Part shown: piece by piece, positions 1 to 5,455 of the stretch | Position numbering within the stretch: position 1 is the stretch's first letter | Layout: each line of letters opens with the position of its first letter | Origin: Rattus norvegicus | Taxonomy: Eukaryota > Chordata > Mammalia > Rodentia > Muridae | Direction: 5' to 3' | Assembly (NCBI RefSeq): GCF_036323735.1 | Contig: NC_086040.1 | Location: 56,645,891-56,709,890, forward strand | Length of the DNA stretch: 64,000 nucleotides | The notes under the pieces: generated by a model | What the model was told of the DNA's origin: nothing | Seen by the model: the letters and a program-made list of their open reading frames with translations, nothing else | Database searches by the model: none | Made by a program: the position numbers and the translations under genes

Positions 1-160
1 AAGCTTTACACCCATGGAAAGGACAGAATTGGCCAAAGAATGAGAGATTCAGACTGGGAAAAACATGTTCGTCTATATTGATAAGTCTGCTTTTTGCCTC
101 AAGAACCACTTAAAAGTAAGCTTCTTCGCCTAGTAACAGCAATTCACTTTGCAAAACACT
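1..160 (+). repeat. Partial HOR H0: last 160 bp of monomer m14, type a
   Basis: The window opens inside an m14 monomer at AAGCTTTACACCCATGG. The 3' half is type a: it reads AAACATGTTCGTCTATATTG and TGCCTCAAGAACCACTT, unlike the type b form AACCCATGTTTGTC and TAGCCTCAAGAACAACTT. About 35 bp of the monomer lie outside the window. This copy has GATAAG where other type a copies have GAAAAG. Confidence 0.93.
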
Positions 161-356
161 AGCTGTGTGTTTATCTTGAAAGTCAACTTCCTACAAGCTT
201 TTCCCTCTTGGAATGAAGAGAATTCGCCAAAGAATGAAAGACTGAGACTGGGAAAAGCTTTTTCAGTCTATATAAATAAGTGTGCTTTTTACCGTCTAGA
301 ACCACTTAAAACTAAGCTTATTGGTCAAGTAACAGCAATTCACTTTGCAAAACAGT
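161..356 (+). repeat. Monomer m1 of H1 (196 bp)
   Basis: Marked by ATCTTGAAAGTC (G where most monomers have C), GGAATGAAGAG and CAGTCTATATAAATAAG. It is closest to m4 and m6, all three sharing GGGAAAAGCTTTTTCAGTC. Type a has CAAGCTTTTCC and AACTAAGCTT; type b has CAAGGTTTTCC and AACTATGCTT. The CENP-B-box position scores 7 of 9 essential bases. Confidence 0.92.
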
Positions 357-551
357 AGCTGTGTGTTTATCTTCAAAGTCAACTTCCTACAAGCTTTTCC
401 TGCTGGAAGGAACAGAATTCTCCAAAGATTGTTGGATTCAGACTGGGAAATCCATGTTTTGTCTATATTGAAAAGTGTGCTTTTTTCCCTCTAGAACCAC
501 TTAGAGCTAAGCTTATTCGCCAAGTAACAGCGATTCACTTTGCAAATCATT
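357..551 (+). repeat. Monomer m2 of H1 (195 bp)
   Basis: Marked by TTCCTGCTGGAAGG, AAAGATTGTTGGATTC, GTGTGCTTTTTTCCC and CTTAGAGCTAAGC, ending in CAAATCATT. It pairs with m9 (shared AAAAGTGTGCTT and the terminal CAAATCA). The CENP-B-box position is decayed (6 of 9). Later copies split into ATCCATG and ATACATG forms, which track first and second m1-m5 blocks. Confidence 0.92.
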
Positions 552-753
552 AGCTTTGTGTTCAGCTTCAAAGTCAAGTTCCTACAAGCTTTTTCCGCAT
601 GGAACGAAAAGAACTCGACTGAGAATGTGTGATTCAGACAGGGAAACACACTTTTTTCTATATAGAGAGGTATGCTTATCACCTTCTAGGACCATTTAAA
701 ACAAAGCTTAATCACCAGGTAAGAACAATTCACTTGTAAAATGAAAAAAAAAA
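552..753 (+). repeat. Monomer m3 of H1 (202 bp, ends in A-run)
   Basis: Opens with AGCTTTGTGTTCAGCTTC instead of the usual AGCTGTGTGTTTATC and has AACTCGACTGAGAATG, ATATAGAGAGGTATGC and AATCACCAGGTAAGAAC. It ends in an expanded A-run (ATG then ten A), which makes it longer than its neighbours. It pairs with m10, seven monomers away. The CENP-B-box position at 593-609 keeps 8 of 9 essential bases. Confidence 0.92.
593..609 (-). other. Near CENP-B box in m3 (8 of 9 essential bases)
   Basis: Minus strand TTTCGTTCCATGCGGAA: TTCG, A and CGG intact, final G changed. Copies with GGAATGAAC (H3, H5, H6, H7 and others) lose the CpG of TTCG and drop to 7 of 9. Confidence 0.55.
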
Positions 754-765
754 GGCTGTTTTTTT
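744..765. repeat. A-run / GGCTG / T-run inverted tract at the m3-m4 joint (H1 copy)
   Basis: Ten A at 744-753, then GGCTG, then seven T at 759-765, able to fold as an A:T hairpin with a five-base loop. The A-run differs between copies: 8 in the first tracts of H16 and H17, 9 in most, 10 in several second blocks, 12 in H19 at about 54760. This is homopolymer slippage on a background of near-identical units. H6, H9 and H12 have a C interrupting the T-run. Confidence 0.85.
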
Positions 766-950
766 ATCTTCAAAGTCAACTTCCTACAAGCTTTTCCCTC
801 ATGGAATGAACAGAATTCGCCAAAGAATGAGAGACTAAGACTGGGAAAAGCTTTTTCAGTCTATATAAATAAGTCTGCTTTTTTACAGTCTAGAACCACT
901 TAAAACTAAGATTATTGGTCAAGTAACAGCAATTCACTTTTCAAAACACT
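754..950 (+). repeat. Monomer m4 of H1 (197 bp, starts GGCTG plus T-run)
   Basis: Opens with GGCTGTTTTTTTATCTTC; the rest resembles m1 and m6 (AGACTAAGACTGGG, CAGTCTATATAAATAAG). Marked by TTACAGTCTAG and AAGATTATTGGTC. Copies differ at TCTGCTTTTTTAC versus TCTGCATTTTTAC, a marker that separates duplicated blocks in the 19-mers. Confidence 0.92.
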
Positions 951-1145
951 AGCTGTGTGTTTATCTTCAAAGTCAACTTCCTACAAGCTTTACCCCCTTG
1001 GAAAGAACAGAATTCGCCAAAGAATGAGAGATTCAGACTGGGAAACCCATGTTTGTCTATATTCAAAAGTCTGCTTTTTAGCCTCAAGAACAACTTAAAA
1101 GTAAGCTTATTCGCCTAGTAACAGAAATTCACTTTTCAAAACACT
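951..1145 (+). repeat. Monomer m5 of H1 (195 bp)
   Basis: Marked by AAGCTTTACCCCCTTGG, CTATATTCAAAAGTCTGC and TTTAGCCTCAAGAACAACTT, with GCCTAGTAACAGAAATTC at the end. It is the close relative of m14. The 3' half is almost the same as that of type b m14, which makes m5/m14 a natural exchange point five monomers apart. Confidence 0.92.
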
Positions 1146-1341
1146 AGCTGTGTGTTTATCTTCAAAGTCAACTTCCTACTAGCTTTTCCCTTTTGGAACG
1201 AACAGAATTCACCAAAGAATGGGAGACTGAGACTGGGAAAAGCTTTTTCAGTCTATATGAATAAGTCTTCTTTTTACCATCTAGAACCAGTTAAAACTAA
1301 GCTTATTGGCCAAGTAACAGCAATTCATTTTGCAAAACACT
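1146..1341 (+). repeat. Monomer m6 of H1 (196 bp)
   Basis: Marked by TTCCCTTTTGGAACGAAC, GAATTCACCAAAGAATGGG, CAGTCTATATGAATAAG and AACCAGTTAAAAC. It is close to m1 and m4. The CENP-B-box position at 1187-1203 keeps 8 of 9 essential bases (AGGG in place of CGGG on the minus strand). Confidence 0.92.
1187..1203 (-). other. Near CENP-B box in m6 (8 of 9 essential bases)
   Basis: Minus strand GTTCGTTCCAAAAGGGA: TTCG and the central A are intact, CGGG is AGGG. It sits at the same monomer offset as the m13 box and recurs in every m6. Given once here for H1. Confidence 0.6.
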
Positions 1342-1535
1342 AGCTGTGTGTTTATTTCAAAGTCAACATCTTCTAAGCTCTTCCCCCTTGGAGAGAACAG
1401 AATTCACCTAAGAATGTCTGATTCAGACTGGGAAATGCAAGTATTGTCTACATTGAAAGTCTGCTTTTTACTGTCTAGGACCACTTAAAACTAAGCCTAT
1501 TGGCCATGTAAGAGCAATTCACTTTGCAGATCCTT
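1342..1535 (+). repeat. Monomer m7 of H1 (194 bp)
   Basis: Marked by TTTATTTCAAAGTCAACATC, TCTAAGCTCTTCCCCC, AAATGCAAGTATTGTC and CTAAGCCTATTGGCC. It lacks the HindIII site at the usual CAAGCTT position. Private changes in H1 are GGCCATGTA and GATCCTTAGC; other copies read GGCCAAGTA and GATCATTAGC. Confidence 0.92.
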
Positions 1536-1731
1536 AGCTCTGTGTTTATCTTCAAAGTGAACTTCCTACAAGCTTTTGCCGCTTGGAACGAACAGAATTC
1601 GCCAAAGAATGTTGGATTCAGACTGGGAAACCCATGTTTGGTCCACATAGAAAAGTCTGCTTTTTACTGTGTAGAACCACTTAAAACTAAGCTTATTGGC
1701 CAAGTAACAGCAATTCACTTTGCAAAACCCT
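1536..1731 (+). repeat. Monomer m8 of H1 (196 bp)
   Basis: Opens AGCTCTGTG and is marked by AAAGTGAACTTCC, TTTTGCCGCTTGGAACG, TTTGGTCCACATAG and ACTGTGTAGAACC. The CENP-B-box position at 1577-1593 keeps 8 of 9 essential bases (CGGC instead of CGGG on the minus strand). H1, H19 and H21 have AAAAGTCTGC; the other copies have AAAACTCTGC. Confidence 0.92.
1577..1593 (-). other. Near CENP-B box in m8 (8 of 9 essential bases)
   Basis: Minus strand GTTCGTTCCAAGCGGCA: only the last G of CGGG is changed. It recurs in every m8; the H12 copy has a further change (CGGC to TGGC on the minus strand). Given once here for H1. Confidence 0.6.
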
Positions 1732-1926
1732 AGCTGTGTGTTTATTTTCAATGTCAACTTCCTACAAGCTTTTCATACTGGAAACAACAGAATTCTGCAA
1801 AGAATGTTCGATTCCGACTGGGAAACCCATGTTTTGTCTACATTGAAAAGTGTGCTTCTTACCCCATAGAACCCCTTAAAACTAAGCTTTTTCACCAAGT
1901 AACAGCCATTCACTCTGCAAATCACC
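1732..1926 (+). repeat. Monomer m9 of H1 (195 bp)
   Basis: Marked by TTTATTTTCAATGTC, TTTTCATACTGGAAAC, GTTCGATTCCGACTGG and CTTCTTACCCCATAG, ending CAAATCACC. The CENP-B-box position is the most decayed of all monomers (about 4 of 9). It pairs with m2. H16 and H20 share a private form with TGCGTG and CTGGCACCAAC. Confidence 0.92.
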
Positions 1927-2128
1927 AGCTTTGTGTTCAGCTTCAAACTCAAGTTCCTACAAGCTTTTCCCAATTGGAAGGAACAGAATTAGCCAAAGAA
2001 TGAGATATTGAGACTGGGAAAAGGATTTTTCGTCTATATAGAAAAGTATGCTTTTTACCATATAAAACTACTTAAAACTAAGCTTAATCACCAAGTAAGA
2101 ACGATTCACTTTGTAAAAGGAAAAAAGG
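1927..2128 (+). repeat. Monomer m10 of H1 (202 bp, purine-rich end)
   Basis: Opens AGCTTTGTGTTCAGCTTC like m3 and has CCCAATTGGAAGG, GAGATATTGAGAC, GGATTTTTCGTCTATATAG and AATCACCAAGTAAGAACG. It ends in AAAAGGAAAAAAGG, the counterpart of the m3 A-run, and is the second 202-bp monomer. Confidence 0.92.
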
Positions 2129-2141
2129 GGCTTTTTTTTTT
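2121..2141. repeat. A-run / GGGGC / T-run tract at the m10-m11 joint (H1 copy)
   Basis: Six A, GGGG, C, then ten T. It sits seven monomers from the m3-m4 tract and is its counterpart. The T-run is ten in most copies and eleven in H16 (about 45926). Confidence 0.82.
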
Positions 2142-2324
2142 ATCTCCAAAGTCAATTCCTACAAGCCTTTCCAGCCTGGAACGGACAGAATTCACCAAGG
2201 AATGTTTGATTCAGAATGAGAAAACCATGTTTTGTCTATATTGAAAAGTCTGCTTTTACCCACTAGAACCACTTAAAACTAAGAATATTCTCCTGGTAAG
2301 AACAATTCCCTTTGCAAAAACACT
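2129..2324 (+). repeat. Monomer m11 of H1 (196 bp, starts GGCT plus T-run)
   Basis: Opens GGCTTTTTTTTTT then ATCTCC, as m4 does. Marked by CCTTTCCAGCCTGGAACGG, GGAATGTTTGATTC, TGCTTTTACCCACTAG and AAGAATATTCTCCTGG. H1 lacks one base at GTCAATTCC compared with the other copies' GTCAACTTCC. The 3' half is shared with private monomer u3 of the 13-mers. Confidence 0.92.
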
Positions 2325-2520
2325 TGCTGTGTGTTTGTCTTCAAAGTCAACTTTCTACAAGATTTTCCTGCTTGGAACACACAGAATTTGGCAAAGAGTG
2401 AGAGATTGAGACTGGGAAAAGCTTTTTTAGAATATATAGATAAGTATGCTTTTTACCAACTAGAACTACTTAAAACAGAGCTTAATCCCAAAGTAAGAAC
2501 AATTCACTTTGTAAAACACT
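2325..2520 (+). repeat. Monomer m12 of H1 (196 bp)
   Basis: Opens TGCTGTGTGTTTGTC and is marked by TTTCTACAAGATTTTCC, GGAACACACAGAATTTG, AGAATATATAGATAAG and ACAGAGCTTAATCCC. It occurs once in every complete unit, including the 9-, 13- and 19-mers, so it is a good anchor for counting HORs. Confidence 0.92.
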
Positions 2521-2716
2521 AGCTGTGTGTTTATCTTCAAAGTTCACTTCCTCCAAACTTTTCCCGATTGGAACGAACACGATTCCTCTAAGAATGTGTG
2601 ACTGAGACTGGGAAACACACGTTTTGTGTATATATAAAAGTCTGCTTTTTTCTCCTTTGAACAACTGAAAACTAAGCTTATTTTCCAAGTAACAGCACTT
2701 TACTTTGCAAAACACT
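2521..2716 (+). repeat. Monomer m13 of H1 (196 bp), carries the CENP-B-box match
   Basis: Marked by AAAGTTCACTTCCTCC, AACACGATTCCTCTAAG, CACACGTTTTGTGTATATAT and TCTCCTTTGAACAACTG. The 17 bp at 2562-2578 fit the essential CENP-B-box pattern on the minus strand at all nine positions. It is present once in each of the 21 complete HORs, and the box is the same each time. Confidence 0.93.
2562..2578 (-). other. CENP-B-box match in m13 of H1
   Basis: Minus strand reads GTTCGTTCCAATCGGGA. The mammalian CENP-B box is YTTCGTTGGAARCGGGA with essential pattern nTTCGnnnnAnnCGGGn; all nine essential bases are present here. Differences fall at non-essential places (position 1, the GG-to-CC core and position 12). 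CENP-B bends and binds this box in alpha satellite and mouse minor satellite. Binding here is inferred, and the host must have CENP-B or a relative. Confidence 0.8.
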
Positions 2717-2911
2717 ACCTGTGTGTTTATCTTGAAAGTCAACTTCCTACAAGCTTTACACCCATGGAAAGGACAGAATTGGCCAAAGAATGAGAGATTC
2801 AGACTGGGAAACCCATGTTTGTCTATATTCAAAAGTCTGCTTTTTAGCCTCAAGAACAACTTAAAAGTAAGCTTATTCGCCTAGTAACAGAAATTCACTT
2901 TGCAAAACACT
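2717..2911 (+). repeat. Monomer m14 of H1 (195 bp, type b)
   Basis: Opens ACCTGTGTG and is marked by AAGCTTTACACCCATGG and AATTGGCCAAAG. The 5' half is specific to m14. The 3' half of this type b copy matches m5 (AACCCATGTTTGTC, TTCAAAAG, TAGCCTCAAGAACAACTT), whereas type a copies differ there. Type b therefore looks like an m14/m5 hybrid or conversion product. Later type b copies have CCCATAGAAAGG instead of CCCATGGAAAGG. Confidence 0.9.
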
Positions 2912-4286
2912 AGCTGTGTGTTTATCTTGAAAGTCAACTTCCTACAAGGTTTTCCCTCTTGGAATGAAGAGAATTCGCCAAAGAATGAAAGACTGAGACT
3001 GGGAAAAGCTTTTTCAGTCTATATAAATAAGTGTGCTTTTTACCGTCTAGAACCACTTAAAACTATGCTTACTGGTCAAGTAACAGCAATTCACTTTGCA
3101 AAACAGTAGCTGTGTGTTTATCTTCAAAGTCAACTTCCTACAAGCTTTTCCTGCTGGAAGGAACAGAATTCTCCAAAGATTGTTGGATTCAGACTGGGAA
3201 ATCCATGTTTTGTCTATATTGAAAAGTGTGCTTTTTCCCCTCTAGAACCACTTAGAGCTAAGCTTATTCGCCAAGTAACAGCGATTCACTTTGCAAATCA
3301 TTAGCTTTGTGTTCAGCTTCAAAGTCAAGTTCCTACAAGCTTTTTCCGCATGGAACGAACAGAACTCGACTGAGAATGTGTGATTCAGACAGGGAAACGC
3401 ACTTTTTTCTATATAGAGAGGTATGCTTATCACCTTCTAGGACCATTTAAAACAAAGCTTAATCACCAGGTAAGAACAATTCACTTGTAAAATGAAAAAA
3501 AAAGGCTGTTTTTTTATCTTCAAAGTCAACTTCCTACAAGCTTTTCCCTCTTGGAATGAACAGAATTCGCCAAAGAATGAGAGACTAAGACTGGGAAAAG
3601 CTTTTTCAGTCTATATAAATAAGTCTGCATTTTTACAGTCTAGAACCACTTAAAACTAAGATTATTGGTCAAGTAACAGCAATTCACTTTTCAAAACAGT
3701 AGCTGTGTGTTTATCTTCAAAGTCAACTTCCTATAAGCTTTACCCCCTTGGAAAGAACAGAATTCGCCAAAGAATGAGAGATTCAGACTGGGAAACCCAT
3801 GTTTGTCTATATTCAAAAGTCTGCTTTTTAGCCTCAAGAACAACTTAAAAGTAAGCTTATTCGCCTAGTAACAGAAATTCACTTTGCAAAACACTAGCTG
3901 TGTGTTTATCTTGAAAGTCAACTTCCTACAAGGTTTTCCCTCTTGGAACGAACAGAATTCGCCAAAGAATGAAAGACTGAGACTGGGAAAAGCTTTTTCA
4001 GTCTATATAAATAAGTGTGCTTTTTACTGTCTAGAACCACTTAAAACTATGCTTATTGGCCAAGTAACAGCAATTCACTATGCAAAACAGTAGCTGTGTG
4101 TTTATCTTCAAAGTCAACTTCCTACAAGCTTTTCCTGCTGGAAGGAACAGAATTCTCCAAAGATTGTTGGATTCAGACTGGGAAATCCATGTTTTGTCTA
4201 TATTGAAAAGTGTGCTTTTTTCCCTCTAGAACCACTTAGAGCTAAGCTTATTCGCCAATTAACAGCGATTCACTTTGCAAATCATT

Positions 4287-4482
4287 AGCTTTGTATTCAG
4301 CTTCAAAGTCAAGTTCCTACAAGCTTTTCCCGCTTGGAAGGAACAGAATGCGCCTGAGAATGTGTGATTCGGACAGGGAAACACACTTCTTTTCTATATA
4401 GAAATGTATGCTTTTTACCTTCTAGGACCATTTAAAACAAAGGTTATTGGCCAAATAACCGCAATTCACTTTGTAAAACAGT
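4287..4482 (+). repeat. Private monomer u1 (first copy, in H2)
   Basis: An m3-like monomer (opens AGCTTTGTATTCAGCTTC, has CAGGGAAACACACTTC) without the terminal A-run. It is marked by AATGCGCCTGAGAATG, GATTCGGACAGGG and AAATAACCGCAATTC. Its CENP-B-box position, 4328-4344, reads TCCCGCTTGGAAGGAAC and keeps 8 of 9 essential bases; one C-to-G difference spoils the TTCG half. It may preserve an older m3 state. Confidence 0.9.
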
Positions 4483-4675
4483 AACTGTGTGTCTATCTTC
4501 AAAGTCAACTTCCTGCAAGCTTTTCCTGCTTGGATGAACAGTATCCGCCCAAGAATGAGAGATTCAGACCGGGAAAACCATGCTTTGTCTATACTGAAAA
4601 GTCTGGTTTTTACCGTCTAGCACCACTGAAAACTAAGTGTATTGGCCAAGCAAAGCAATTCACTTTCCAAACACC
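4483..4675 (+). repeat. Private monomer u2 (first copy, in H2)
   Basis: Opens AACTGTGTGTCTATC and is marked by TTCCTGCAAGC, GCTTGGATGAACAGTATCC, ACCGGGAAAACCATGC, TACTGAAAAGTCTGG and TAAGTGTATTGGCC. No monomer of the standard 14-mer matches it closely. At 193 bp it is the shortest in the window. Confidence 0.9.
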
Positions 4676-4869
4676 AGCTGTGTGTTTATCTTCAAAGTCA
4701 AGTTTCTACAAGCATTTCTCACTTGGATTGGACAAAATTCCCCAAAGAATGAGATTCAGACTGGGAAAACAATGTTTTGTCTATATTGAATAGTCTGCTT
4801 TTACCCACTAGAACCACTTAAAACTAAGAATATTCTCCTTGTAAGAACAATTCCCTTTGCAAAAACACT
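4676..4869 (+). repeat. Private monomer u3 (first copy, in H2), 3' half shared with m11
   Basis: The 5' half is private (AGTTTCTACAAGCATTTCTC, GGATTGGACAAAATTCCCC). From about TATATTGAATAG onward it follows m11 (TGCTTTTACCCACTAG, AAGAATATTCTCCT) and then leads into m12. The junction therefore lies within u3, as if a block carrying u1-u2-u3 replaced m3-m11 by exchange with m11. Confidence 0.9.
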
Positions 4870-5106
4870 TGCTGTGTGTTTGTCTTCAAAGTCAACTTTC
4901 TACAAGATTTTCCTGCTTGGAACACACAGAATTTGCCAAAGAGTGAGAGATTGAGACTGGGAAAAGCTTTTTTAGAATATATAGATAAGTATGCTTTTTA
5001 CCAACTAGAACTACTTAAAACAGAGCTTAATCCCAAAGTAAGAACAATTCACTTTGTAAAACACTAGCTGTGTGTTTATCTTCAAAGTTCACTTCCTCCA
5101 AACTTT

Positions 5107-5123
5107 TCCCGATTGGAACGAAC
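5107..5123 (-). other. CENP-B-box match in m13 of H2
   Basis: Same 17-bp word as at 2562-2578; 2,545 bp from the previous box because H2 is a 13-mer. Confidence 0.8.
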
Positions 5124-5455
5124 ACGATTCCTCTAAGAATGTGTGACTGAGACTGGGAAACACACGTTTTGTGTATATATAAAAGTCTGCTTTTTTCTCC
5201 TTTGAACAACTGAAAACTAAGCTTATTTTCCAAGTAACAGCACTTTACTTTGCAAAACACTACCTGTGTGTTTATCTTGAAAGTCAACTTCCTACAAGCT
5301 TTACACCCATGGAAAGGACAGAATTGGCCAAAGAATGAGAGATTCAGACTGGGAAAAACATGTTCGTCTATATTGAAAAGTCTGCTTTTTGCCTCAAGAA
5401 CCACTTAAAAGTAAGCTTCTTCGCCTAGTAACAGCAATTCACTTTGCAAAACACT

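Larger units (their letters stand above)
161..2911 (+). repeat. HOR H1, 14-mer (m1-m14), reference copy
   Basis: This 2,751-bp unit holds m1 to m14 in order and is used here to define the monomer names. It opens with a type a m1 (CAAGCTTTTCCC) and closes with a type b m14. It differs from later copies at more sites than they differ among themselves. Examples are GAACGAAAAG in m3, CTCATGG in m4, GTCTTCTTTTTACC in m6, GGCCATGTA and GATCCTTAGC in m7, GCAAAACCC in m9, and GTCAATTCC (one base short) in m11. It keeps AAAAGTCTGC in m8, shared only with H19 and H21. Confidence 0.95.
2912..5455 (+). repeat. HOR H2, 13-mer: 1-2-3-4-5-1-2-u1-u2-u3-12-13-14
   Basis: Length 2,544 bp. After a first m1-m5 it starts again with m1 (3896-4091) and m2 (4092-4286), then runs through three private monomers before rejoining at m12 (4870). 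Monomers m6-m11 are absent. It opens with type b m1 and closes with type a m14. The second m1 has GGAACGAACAG where other m1 copies have GGAATGAAGAG. Confidence 0.93.

Noticed and set aside
149..358. Recurring open frames of 63-70 residues on both strands, one or two per monomer
   Set aside because: They resemble one another because monomers do, end at the same monomer position, overlap on opposite strands, and break wherever a one-base indel occurs (for example H3 m1). Shadow frames of a satellite.
744..765. Rho-independent terminator
   Set aside because: The A-run/GGCTG/T-run tract mimics one in outline, but the stem is pure A:T, there is no upstream gene, and the setting is eukaryotic satellite.
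2482..2859. 125-residue open frame on the minus strand across m12-m14, present in every HOR
   Set aside because: It is intact in every copy only because the HOR is homogenised. It spans monomer borders, has no recognisable domain, and its N-terminal part changes with m14 type a or b. Nothing suggests coding selection.
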